This document shows, one piece after another, positions 6,333-12,223 of a DNA stretch of 12,223 bases. The stretch is taken from positions 1 to 12,223 of the forward strand of contig JAJYPG010000008.1 in NCBI GenBank assembly GCA_021795535.1, read 5' to 3'. The notes below the pieces were generated by a model, which did no database searches, was not told the origin of the DNA, and worked only from the letters and a program-made list of their open reading frames with translations. A program made the position numbers and the translations under genes. The first letter of the stretch is position 1, and every line of letters starts with the position of its first letter. Origin of the DNA: Planctomycetota bacterium (lineage in GTDB: Bacteria; Planctomycetota; Phycisphaerae; WQYP01).

Positions 6333-7427
6333 ATGGCATTATCTGATCAGGCACAATTACTCGAACAGGCGGACCCCGCACTGGCGCGTTATAATCGCCA
6401 GATGCTTTGGGAACCCATTGGAGTCCAGGGGCAGAAAAAACTCCGCGACGCCAAAATTCTTATGGTTGGTTGCGGTGCTTTGGGCACCGTGCTGGCCAAT
6501 ACGCTGGGGCGAGCCGGTGTCGGCCATATGACCATCATTGACCGCGATTTTATTGAGATTAACAATCTTCAGCGGCAGGTGCTTTTTGATCAGCAGGATA
6601 TTAAGGATCAGCTTCCCAAGTCTGTGGCGGCACAGCGCAAGCTCGCGCTTATCAATTCCGATATTGATGTGGAAGCGGTTGTGGCTGATGTCAACCACAC
6701 CAACATTGAACAATATGCCGCCGGGAAAGATTTGTTGCTGGATGGCACGGACAATTTTGAGACACGGTTTTTGATTAACGATGTATCCATCAAGCTCGAT
6801 ATTCCGTGGATTTATGGCGCATGCATCAGTGCCATGGGCCTGGGCATGGTGATTCGGCCCGGCCTTACCCCCTGTTTGCGATGCATCTTTGAAACTTCGC
6901 CGCCGCCCGGCATGAACCCCACCTGCGATACCGCCGGTGTACTGGGGCCAACGGTTAATGTGGTGGCAAGCTGGCAAGCCATGGAGGCGTTGAAACTGCT
7001 GACTGGCAATATGGCTGTTGTGAGCAAAAGTCTTTTCAGTTTCGACCTGTGGGACAACCGCTATCAGCAGTTGAATGTTTCCCGTGCCCGAGAAATTGCG
7101 GATTGCCCGGCCTGCAAGCATCGTGACTTTGAATATCTCACCGGCAAGTTCGGCAGCAGCACCACATCGCTCTGCGGACGCAATGCCATCCAGATAACCC
7201 AGCCTGCGGGACACCGTGTGGACTTTGCGCAAATTTCCGGCGGACTGCGCGCGGTAGGCAATCCGACCTTCAATAAATTCATGCTTAAGTGCGCGATCGC
7301 CGAAGGGTGCGGTGAAGCTCAAAAAAATTACGAGCTTACGCTTTTCGCTGATGGCCGGGCTATTATCAAGGGTACCAATGAGGCGTCGGTGGCCAAAGCC
7401 ATTTATGCCAGGTATGTTGGAAGCTGA
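6333..7427 (+). CDS. moeB: MoeB/ThiF-family E1-like sulfur-carrier adenylyltransferase
   Basis: This 364-residue protein should use ATP to adenylate the C-terminal glycine of the carrier encoded two genes upstream. The Rossmann nucleotide loop is GCGALG (46-51), followed by DRDFIEINNLQRQ. Asp140 lies in LLDGTDNFETR. A structural zinc site is formed by Cys181/Cys184 and Cys258/Cys261, and the conserved Cys198 lies in CDTAGVLGP. The last 90 residues (CGRNAIQI through LFADGRAIIKGT) form the short C-terminal domain found in many bacterial ThiF/MoeB proteins, in place of a rhodanese domain. Sulfur must therefore come from another protein, plausibly the cysteine desulfurase at 8294-9472. AAGGAAG precedes the ATG. 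MoeB, ThiF and HcyF-type members cannot be told apart by eye. Confidence 0.92.
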   Translation: MALSDQAQLLEQADPALARYNRQMLWEPIGVQGQKKLRDAKILMVGCGALGTVLANTLGRAGVGHMTIIDRDFIEINNLQRQVLFDQQDIKDQLPKSVAAQRKLALINSDIDVEAVVADVNHTNIEQYAAGKDLLLDGTDNFETRFLINDVSIKLDIPWIYGACISAMGLGMVIRPGLTPCLRCIFETSPPPGMNPTCDTAGVLGPTVNVVASWQAMEALKLLTGNMAVVSKSLFSFDLWDNRYQQLNVSRAREIADCPACKHRDFEYLTGKFGSSTTSLCGRNAIQITQPAGHRVDFAQISGGLRAVGNPTFNKFMLKCAIAEGCGEAQKNYELTLFADGRAIIKGTNEASVAKAIYARYVGS

Positions 7428-7488
7428 CCGGTGAAGACAGGTGTCTGTTTTACCTTCAGCGTGGTTCTATTTTTTTCAGGAGTGTTTT

Positions 7489-7974
7489 ATGCTTGACGCA
7501 TTTATCGCCACCATTACCCATACCCGTAATGCCACGCTTAAGCTTGTGGCCGATCTTAAGGATGATCAGATGACTCTTCAGCCGGCGCCCAAAACCAATC
7601 ATCCGGCCTGGGTACTGGGACATTTGCTTCTCGTGGAAGAGAATTTTCTTGCTTTACTTGGTGGTACTCCGCCAATACTGGATGCCAACTGGAAGGAAAT
7701 TTATGGCGGCGGCAGCACGCCAAGCGCGGATAAAAATCTCTACAAACCCAAGCAGTTTTATCTGGATCATTTGGCGCAGATTCGCGCACAAATTATTGAA
7801 CGGCTCAAGAACATCAAGCCCGAACAGCTTGCCCAGCCACATCCGGATCCGACCCGCCGCGAACGATTCCCCACCATTGGTCACACCGTGTTCATGTATG
7901 GCACCTGGCATGAGGGCTATCACGCAGGTCAGCTTTCCGCATGGCGGCGCGTTCAGGGTTTGGCTGCGGTGTAA
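7489..7974 (+). CDS. DinB/YfiT-superfamily putative metal-dependent protein
   Basis: This 161-residue protein is probably a four-helix bundle of the DinB/YfiT superfamily. The usual metal triad is present: His45 in WVLGHLLLVEEN, and His141 and His145 in TWHEGYHAGQL. Characterised members are often thiol-dependent transferases (bacillithiol or mycothiol enzymes), but many have no known function. The ATG at 7489 is chosen because AGGAG (7478-7482) is six bases upstream, although the frame is open from 7441. It lies 61 bases after the E1-like gene on the same strand and may be cotranscribed. A link to low-molecular-weight thiols would suit this sulfur-related locus, but this is inference. Confidence 0.85.
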   Translation: MLDAFIATITHTRNATLKLVADLKDDQMTLQPAPKTNHPAWVLGHLLLVEENFLALLGGTPPILDANWKEIYGGGSTPSADKNLYKPKQFYLDHLAQIRAQIIERLKNIKPEQLAQPHPDPTRRERFPTIGHTVFMYGTWHEGYHAGQLSAWRRVQGLAAV

Positions 7975-7981
7975 TCTTGGA

Positions 7982-8068
7982 GCGAAAAGACGCAAGCATG
8001 ATAATCTCGAAACCCATATTTTAGCAGCGAGTGCTTGTACCGCGCGAAAAGGCACAAGCATGATAATC
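7982..8068 (+). repeat. 25-base direct repeat, two copies (7982-8006 and 8044-8068)
   Basis: The two copies share 23 of 25 bases. Each runs from GCGAAAAG to CAAGCATGATAATC and includes the ATG that starts the transposase remnant in the second copy. They are 62 bases apart. The first copy continues into a stop after eight codons. This looks like a duplicated 5' end of the element, from tandem duplication or nested insertion. Confidence 0.75.
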
Positions 8069-8239
8069 GGCTGGCACATTGTGATGTGCGCGTACGGTTT
8101 CTGGCTTCCGAACGACTCTCGTGGATCCGGTTCCTATGTGGAAAATAACCCCATTAAAGACGGGCTAAGCCCACAGAAATGGTCGTTTGTGATACCCTTT
8201 AACGCCAAGCCGCGCGGTGCAAGCACCAGCGGCTAAAAT
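8018..8239 (+). mobile_element. REP-like/RAYT element remnant bounded by inverted repeats
   Basis: Two 29-base repeats in inverse orientation (8018-8046 and 8211-8239) agree at 25 of 29 positions and enclose an internally deleted transposase. The right copy can itself fold: GCCGC and GGTGC pair with GCACC and GCGGC around a short loop, the imperfect palindrome typical of REP sequences moved by Y1/TnpA-REP (RAYT) transposases. The total length of 222 bases suggests a dead or non-autonomous element between dinB and the desulfurase. Its boundaries cannot be confirmed without other copies. Confidence 0.65.
8060..8236 (+). pseudogene. Internally deleted REP-associated (Y1-type) transposase remnant
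   Basis: A 58-residue frame starts MIIGWHIVMCAYGFWLPNDS and jumps directly to YVENNPIKDGLSPQKWSFV. From memory, the first part resembles the N-terminus (YGFWLPNDPRGSWS) and the second the C-terminus (YVENNP with KWSFV) of a transposase family common in planctomycetes, normally about 150-250 residues. The middle, with the HUH metal site and catalytic tyrosine, is missing, so it cannot be active. The deletion kept the frame, and the C-terminal codons and TAA stop lie inside the right inverted repeat. A small real protein cannot be excluded but is unlikely. Confidence 0.65.
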
Positions 8240-8249
8240 GTAGTCATTG

Positions 8250-8271
8250 AGTTGCGTCTGTTTACGCAACT
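8250..8271 (+). promoter_or_regulatory. Hairpin in the desulfurase leader
   Basis: AGTTGCGT-CTGTTT-ACGCAACT is a perfect eight-base inverted repeat with a six-base loop, ending 22 bases before the desulfurase ATG and starting 11 bases after the inverted repeat of the element. No T-run follows, so it is more likely an operator or a transcript-stabilising hairpin than a terminator. Confidence 0.4.
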
Positions 8272-8293
8272 TGAATTTGAGGTCAATATACAG

Positions 8294-9472
8294 ATGAATT
8301 CCGAAAAGACCATCACCTACCTCGATAACGCTGCCACCAGTTGGCCCAAACCGCCGGATGTGGCACTCGCCATGAGCGAATTTCTCGCCCATGATGCCGC
8401 CAATCCTGGCCGCGCCGGCCACCGCATGGCCATTGCCGCGGAAAAAATGCTCGATCACGTCCGCAAGGAAATTGCGGATTTTATCGGCGGGTCCGATCCG
8501 CATCGGCTTATTTTTGCCATGAATTGTACTGATGCACTGAATATTGCCTTCAAAAGTCTGCTACGCCAGGGCGACCACGTTATCACCACCATGCTGGAAC
8601 ATAACAGCGTCAGCCGTCCGCTGCAAAGCATGGCCGACAGCGGTTTTATCACGCTTACCCGCGTGAGCTTTTCACCGGAAACCGGCCTTATTGATCCTGA
8701 CGAAGTCCTTAAGGCCATTACCCCAAAAACTCGGTTGATTGCCATCACCCATGCCAGCAATGTGGTTGGCACCGTTCAACCGGCGGCCAGCGTGGGAAAA
8801 ATTGCACACGAACATGGTGTTAAATTTCTACTGGATGCCGCACAAACCATTGGCATCATTCCCATTGATATTGCCCGCGACCATGTTGATCTTCTGGCGT
8901 TTCCCGGTCATAAATCTTTGCTCGGTCCCACAGGCACCGGTGGCCTGTATGTGAACAAAACGGTCGAAATTGAATCCCTCATGGCTTTTCGAGAAGGTGG
9001 CACCGGTGGGGATTCCTCCACCCCCGTTCAGCCGCGGCTTCTGCCCTATCTCCTGGAAGGGGGCACCCCCAACACCGTGGGTGTTGCGGGGCTTGGCGCT
9101 TCACTTGCCTTCGTAAAAAAACATGACCCCGCCGCCACGCTCGCCCATGAGCGTCAACTTGTGCAACACTTTATCAGTGGCGTGTCGGATATTTCCTCGC
9201 TTATGCTTTACGGCCCCGGTGGAAGAGATGGAGCCGCCAATCGTGTTGGTACGGTCAGTTTTAATGTGGAAGGGTATTCTCCGCAGGAACTCGGCGGCAT
9301 TCTGGATGAATCCTTCGCCATTGCCGTTCGCCCTGGCCTGCACTGTTCGCCCTACGCCCATCGTGTTATCGGCACATTTCCAGATGGCGCGGTCCGCATG
9401 AGTCCTGGCCACTTCAATACACTGGCCGATATTGATAAACTGATTGCCGCGCTGCACGAAGTGACGGCCTGA
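8294..9472 (+). CDS. Cysteine desulfurase (class V aminotransferase family)
   Basis: This 392-residue PLP enzyme should remove sulfur from L-cysteine, leaving alanine and an enzyme persulfide. YLDNAATSWPKPP begins the fold and NPGRAGH follows. His103 lies in LEHNSV, Asp181 in DAAQT, and the PLP lysine is Lys207 in FPGHKSLLGPTGTGGLYV. EGGTPNTVG (255-263) is conserved, and the persulfide cysteine is Cys351 in RPGLHCSPYAH. The RPGLHCSP form and the overall length point to the stand-alone desulfurase family rather than IscS or NifS. The frame opens upstream at a TTG (8252), but the ATG at 8294 before MNSEKTITYLDNAATS fits the family. Its ribosome binding site (GAGG, 11 bases away) is weak. It likely feeds sulfur to the carrier/E1 pair upstream. 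Confidence 0.92.
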   Translation: MNSEKTITYLDNAATSWPKPPDVALAMSEFLAHDAANPGRAGHRMAIAAEKMLDHVRKEIADFIGGSDPHRLIFAMNCTDALNIAFKSLLRQGDHVITTMLEHNSVSRPLQSMADSGFITLTRVSFSPETGLIDPDEVLKAITPKTRLIAITHASNVVGTVQPAASVGKIAHEHGVKFLLDAAQTIGIIPIDIARDHVDLLAFPGHKSLLGPTGTGGLYVNKTVEIESLMAFREGGTGGDSSTPVQPRLLPYLLEGGTPNTVGVAGLGASLAFVKKHDPAATLAHERQLVQHFISGVSDISSLMLYGPGGRDGAANRVGTVSFNVEGYSPQELGGILDESFAIAVRPGLHCSPYAHRVIGTFPDGAVRMSPGHFNTLADIDKLIAALHEVTA

Positions 9473-9506
9473 TATGGTCAACATCCTTTCCTCCAGCGGA
9501 GTTTCT

Positions 9507-10778
9507 ATGGCACATACCGCCAGCAATGTAAATGAACAGATACGCGAAATGGGCCAAAAGGCTCGTCTCGCCGCTGATCAATTGGTGACCCTCAGGGGTG
9601 CGGTGCGTAACGGGGCCTTGCTGGCCTTGGCCGATGGCCTTGTTTCCCAGCAGGCGGTTATTCTTGCCGCCAACGCCGAGGATGTCGCCGCAGCCGGGGC
9701 TGATGGACTTGCTGCCGCCCTGATTGGTCGCCTGACACTGAATGAAAAAAAGATTGAGGCAATGGCCCGCGGCATCAGAGAAATTGCCAGCCAGATTGAT
9801 CCCGTGGGCCAGACCATAGAAGCCTCGGACCGTCCGAACGGCCTGCGTGTGGAAAAGCGGCGAGTGCCCATTGGTGTGATAGGCATTGTTTTTGAAAGCC
9901 GCCCCAATGTCACCAGCGATGCGGCCGCTTTGTGTCTGAAAAGCGCCAATGCCTGCATCCTTCGCGGCGGAAAAGAATCCATGCGCAGCAATCTGGCGAT
10001 TGCCGCGGTTATCCGCGGTACCCTGGATAAATCCGGAATAAATCCCAATGCCGTGCAGCTTGTGGAAACAACGGATCGCGCTGCGGTTGGGGCCCTGGTC
10101 ACCGCGGAAGGTCTGGTGGACCTGGTTATACCGCGTGGTGGTGAATCGCTTATTCGGGCCGTGGTGGAACAGGCCACCATTCCAGTCATTAAACACTACA
10201 AAGGTGTATGTCATATATATATAGACTCGTATGCAGAAGTGGATCTGGCGGTCAAAGTCGCCCATAGTGCCAAGGTGGACAACTGCGCCGTATGCAACAC
10301 CGCTGAATGTATTCTGGTTCATGCCGCGGTTGCGGACAGGATTCTGCCGCTGCTGGCTGAGCGTTACGGATCCGCGGGCGTGCAGATTCGTGCCGATGCG
10401 AAAAGTCTGCCGCTTTTACCCGGAGCCATACCCGCCACTGATGCCGACTGGGGACGGGAGTTTCTGGATATGATTGTCGCCATCCGCCAGGTGGATTCCC
10501 TGAATCAGGCGGTGGAGTATATAAATAAATATGGATCGCGACATACCGATGCGATCATCACCGAAAATCTGGATAACGCTCGGGAATTTGTCGCCCGCGT
10601 TGATTCCGCCAGTGTGATGATCAATGCCTCCACCCGTTGGGCTGATGGCTATGAATATGGGTTGGGAGCTGAAATTGGCATCAGCACTGACAAGCTTCAT
10701 GCCCGCGGCCCCATGGGAGCGGCGGACCTTTGCACCTATAAATTTATCGTCACCGGCCAGGGCCATATCCGCGTTTAA
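9507..10778 (+). CDS. proA: Gamma-glutamyl phosphate reductase (glutamate-5-semialdehyde dehydrogenase)
   Basis: This 423-residue enzyme performs the second step of proline synthesis, NADPH-dependent reduction of gamma-glutamyl phosphate. Family landmarks are GVIGIVFESRPNVTSDAAALCLKSAN (from about 123, split), ILRGGKES (151-158), DLVIPRGGESL and the catalytic Cys263 in VCNTAE. The C-terminus carries MINASTRWADGYEYGLGAEIGIST and RGPMGAADLCTYKF. The usual residues before the catalytic cysteine (R-P-G) are replaced by NCA, giving cysteines at 260, 263 and 268, a mild oddity. The start at 9507 has GGAG five bases upstream; the ATG at 9474 has no such site. It begins 34 bases after the desulfurase stop and is probably cotranscribed, though no functional link is evident. 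proB is not in the window. Confidence 0.96.
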   Translation: MAHTASNVNEQIREMGQKARLAADQLVTLRGAVRNGALLALADGLVSQQAVILAANAEDVAAAGADGLAAALIGRLTLNEKKIEAMARGIREIASQIDPVGQTIEASDRPNGLRVEKRRVPIGVIGIVFESRPNVTSDAAALCLKSANACILRGGKESMRSNLAIAAVIRGTLDKSGINPNAVQLVETTDRAAVGALVTAEGLVDLVIPRGGESLIRAVVEQATIPVIKHYKGVCHIYIDSYAEVDLAVKVAHSAKVDNCAVCNTAECILVHAAVADRILPLLAERYGSAGVQIRADAKSLPLLPGAIPATDADWGREFLDMIVAIRQVDSLNQAVEYINKYGSRHTDAIITENLDNAREFVARVDSASVMINASTRWADGYEYGLGAEIGISTDKLHARGPMGAADLCTYKFIVTGQGHIRV

Positions 10779-10898
10779 CCCGCGAAGTGGAAAACCAGTC
10801 ACCATTCCGGTTAAACAAAAATCGCCGGGGACCGGCTTTCCGGCGGCAGGTGGCTGGTATGATAATCCCGGCGATAAGCCGCGAACTATATAAAAACA

Positions 10899-10922
10899 TT
10901 ATTATGTCTATGTTTATAATAA
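10899..10922. repeat. AT-rich inverted repeat between convergent genes
   Basis: TTATTAT and ATAATAA flank ten bases in the 207-base gap between proA and the convergent oxidoreductase gene. It is too AT-rich and lacks the GC stem of a standard terminator. It may help bidirectional termination. No gene is seen in the gap. Confidence 0.3.
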
Positions 10923-10985
10923 GTATTGCGCGTTGCGGCGCGTTGAATTGTGCCGCTTTCCGGATTTTCGGGGCGGGACAAGTTC

Positions 10986-12223
10986 CTATTTCAGCCGTTC
11001 AATCAGATGGTCGCCCACACGCAATGCGTTGGCCATGGCGGTTAGTGACGGGTTCACCGCCCCGATGCTGGGAAAAAAGCTGGTGTCAACCACATAAAGA
11101 TTGTCCAGTTCATGGGCCTTGCAATGAATGTCCAGAACCGATGTTTTCGGGTCTGTGCCGAAACGCAGCGTTCCGGATTGATGGCCCACGCCGCCAATTG
11201 GAATATCTTTCTTCATGTATACATGATTTGGAATAAGGTGTGGGTGCATGTCACAATGGCTGACGATGGTTTGCAGCTCCACCCGCAGGCGGCGCATCGA
11301 TTCCTGGTTGTTAAATTCGTAGGTCAGCTTGATCTGACCTTCCGGCGAGACGGTCACGCGGTTTTCCGGATTGGGCAGGTCCTCCGTGGTTAGCCAGAAA
11401 TCCACACTGTGGCGGGCTATTTCCTCCAGGGTAAAGCCGGGGGCAAATTTTGGCGCATCGCCCCGGAACATGGGGCCCATTGACTTGCCTATCATCTGAA
11501 TATTGCCCAGTGGATAGGCGTAATCATTGGCCTTGAAGTAAAAGTCATTCAATGAGAGTGTTTTCTGGAACCGCGTTTCATTGGGGCGGCGCGACAATGC
11601 CACGACCGCATCTGAATTATGGAACATGTAATTGCGGCCTACCTGGTCTGAACCATTGGCCAGGCCGCGCGGATGGCGGTCATTCGCAGATAACAGCAGA
11701 ATGCGGGAGCTGTTGGCCGCACCGGCGGAAACCACCACAATGCTGGCTGAAAATGTGAGCGTTTGTCCCTGATGTTCCACCACAACGCCGGTAACTTCAC
11801 GCCCTGACGGGCTTGTGTTGAGTTTTTTTACCTCGGCCTGTGTAAGCAGTGTAACATTGGAATGTTCCAGAGCGGGCCGTATGCAAATATTTTCCGCATC
11901 ACATTTCGCCTGCACAAGGCAGGGGAACCCATCGCAGGTGTTGCATTTAATGCAGTGGCTGTTGTGTCGGCTTTGTTCGTTAAGCATTACACCCGTGGGG
12001 GCATGAAAGGGATGGTATCCTTCCCGTGATAGCTGGTCGGAAATTTCCGCAATGCGCGCCTCGTGGGCGATGGGAGGAAATGGGTATGGACCGCTGGAAG
12101 GCCCTTCCGTGGGGTCTTCGCCGCGCAGGCCATGAACCTGATAAAGTTGCTCTGCCTGCAGATAATATGGTTCAAGGTCTTCATAGGAAATAGGCCACGC
12201 CGGCGAAATGCCATCGGCAAGAT
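10986..12223 (-). CDS. GMC-family FAD-dependent oxidoreductase (partial, N-terminus outside window)
   Basis: The frame is open from the right edge to the TAG at 10988-10986, giving 412 codons of the C-terminal two thirds. The glucose-methanol-choline signature is clear. The C-terminal block NLYVVDTSFFPSIGAVNPS, then LTAMANALRVGDHL, carries the catalytic-type Asn near 11053, and the paired His lies in GVGHQSGT near 11182. A cysteine-rich segment HCIKCNTCDGFPC followed by KC (about 11900-11956) is typical of one bacterial GMC subgroup. SIVVVSAGAANSSRILLLS is the FAD-domain strand. The missing N-terminus should hold the GxGxxG FAD site. Such enzymes oxidise sugars, alcohols or choline, often with a small partner subunit; the substrate cannot be told here. 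It converges on proA. Confidence 0.92.
   Translation of the reverse strand, partial: LADGISPAWPISYEDLEPYYLQAEQLYQVHGLRGEDPTEGPSSGPYPFPPIAHEARIAEISDQLSREGYHPFHAPTGVMLNEQSRHNSHCIKCNTCDGFPCLVQAKCDAENICIRPALEHSNVTLLTQAEVKKLNTSPSGREVTGVVVEHQGQTLTFSASIVVVSAGAANSSRILLLSANDRHPRGLANGSDQVGRNYMFHNSDAVVALSRRPNETRFQKTLSLNDFYFKANDYAYPLGNIQMIGKSMGPMFRGDAPKFAPGFTLEEIARHSVDFWLTTEDLPNPENRVTVSPEGQIKLTYEFNNQESMRRLRVELQTIVSHCDMHPHLIPNHVYMKKDIPIGGVGHQSGTLRFGTDPKTSVLDIHCKAHELDNLYVVDTSFFPSIGAVNPSLTAMANALRVGDHLIERLK

Noticed and set aside
6357..7322. 321-codon open frame on the minus strand
   Set aside because: It is the antisense shadow of the MoeB/ThiF-type gene, which has clear motifs and a ribosome binding site.
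9414..10322. 302-codon open frame on the minus strand
   Set aside because: Antisense to proA, whose conserved motifs are unmistakable.

Overview
The window (about 52% G+C by eye) carries bacterial housekeeping and sulfur-metabolism genes plus a small mobile-element remnant. Protein style and the transposase remnant suggest a PVC-type bacterium (Planctomycetes/Phycisphaerae or a relative). This is a memory-based inference with modest confidence.

Left part (1-3829), mostly minus strand: a SNF2-family helicase with an N-terminal SWIM zinc finger, cut by the left edge; a structured intergenic stretch; tRNA-Lys(TTT); a further 440-base stretch with no gene I can support; and ppa (inorganic pyrophosphatase).

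Centre (3929-9472), plus strand: a good promoter, a SAM-I (S-box) riboswitch and an intrinsic terminator precede a threonine-synthase-like PLP enzyme. It is followed by a MoaD/ThiS-type sulfur carrier ending in Gly-Gly, a stand-alone NIL-domain protein, a MoeB/ThiF-type activating enzyme, a DinB-fold protein, a transposase remnant bounded by inverted repeats, and a cysteine desulfurase. Together these could take sulfur from cysteine, load it on the carrier as a thiocarboxylate and pass it to a PLP enzyme acting on an activated homoserine. SAM control fits a methionine/homocysteine role better than a threonine role, and this is the main hypothesis of the report.

Right part (9507-12223): proA follows the desulfurase closely on the plus strand. 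A convergent GMC-family flavoprotein oxidoreductase on the minus strand is cut by the right edge. No CRISPR array, rRNA or intact insertion sequence was seen.
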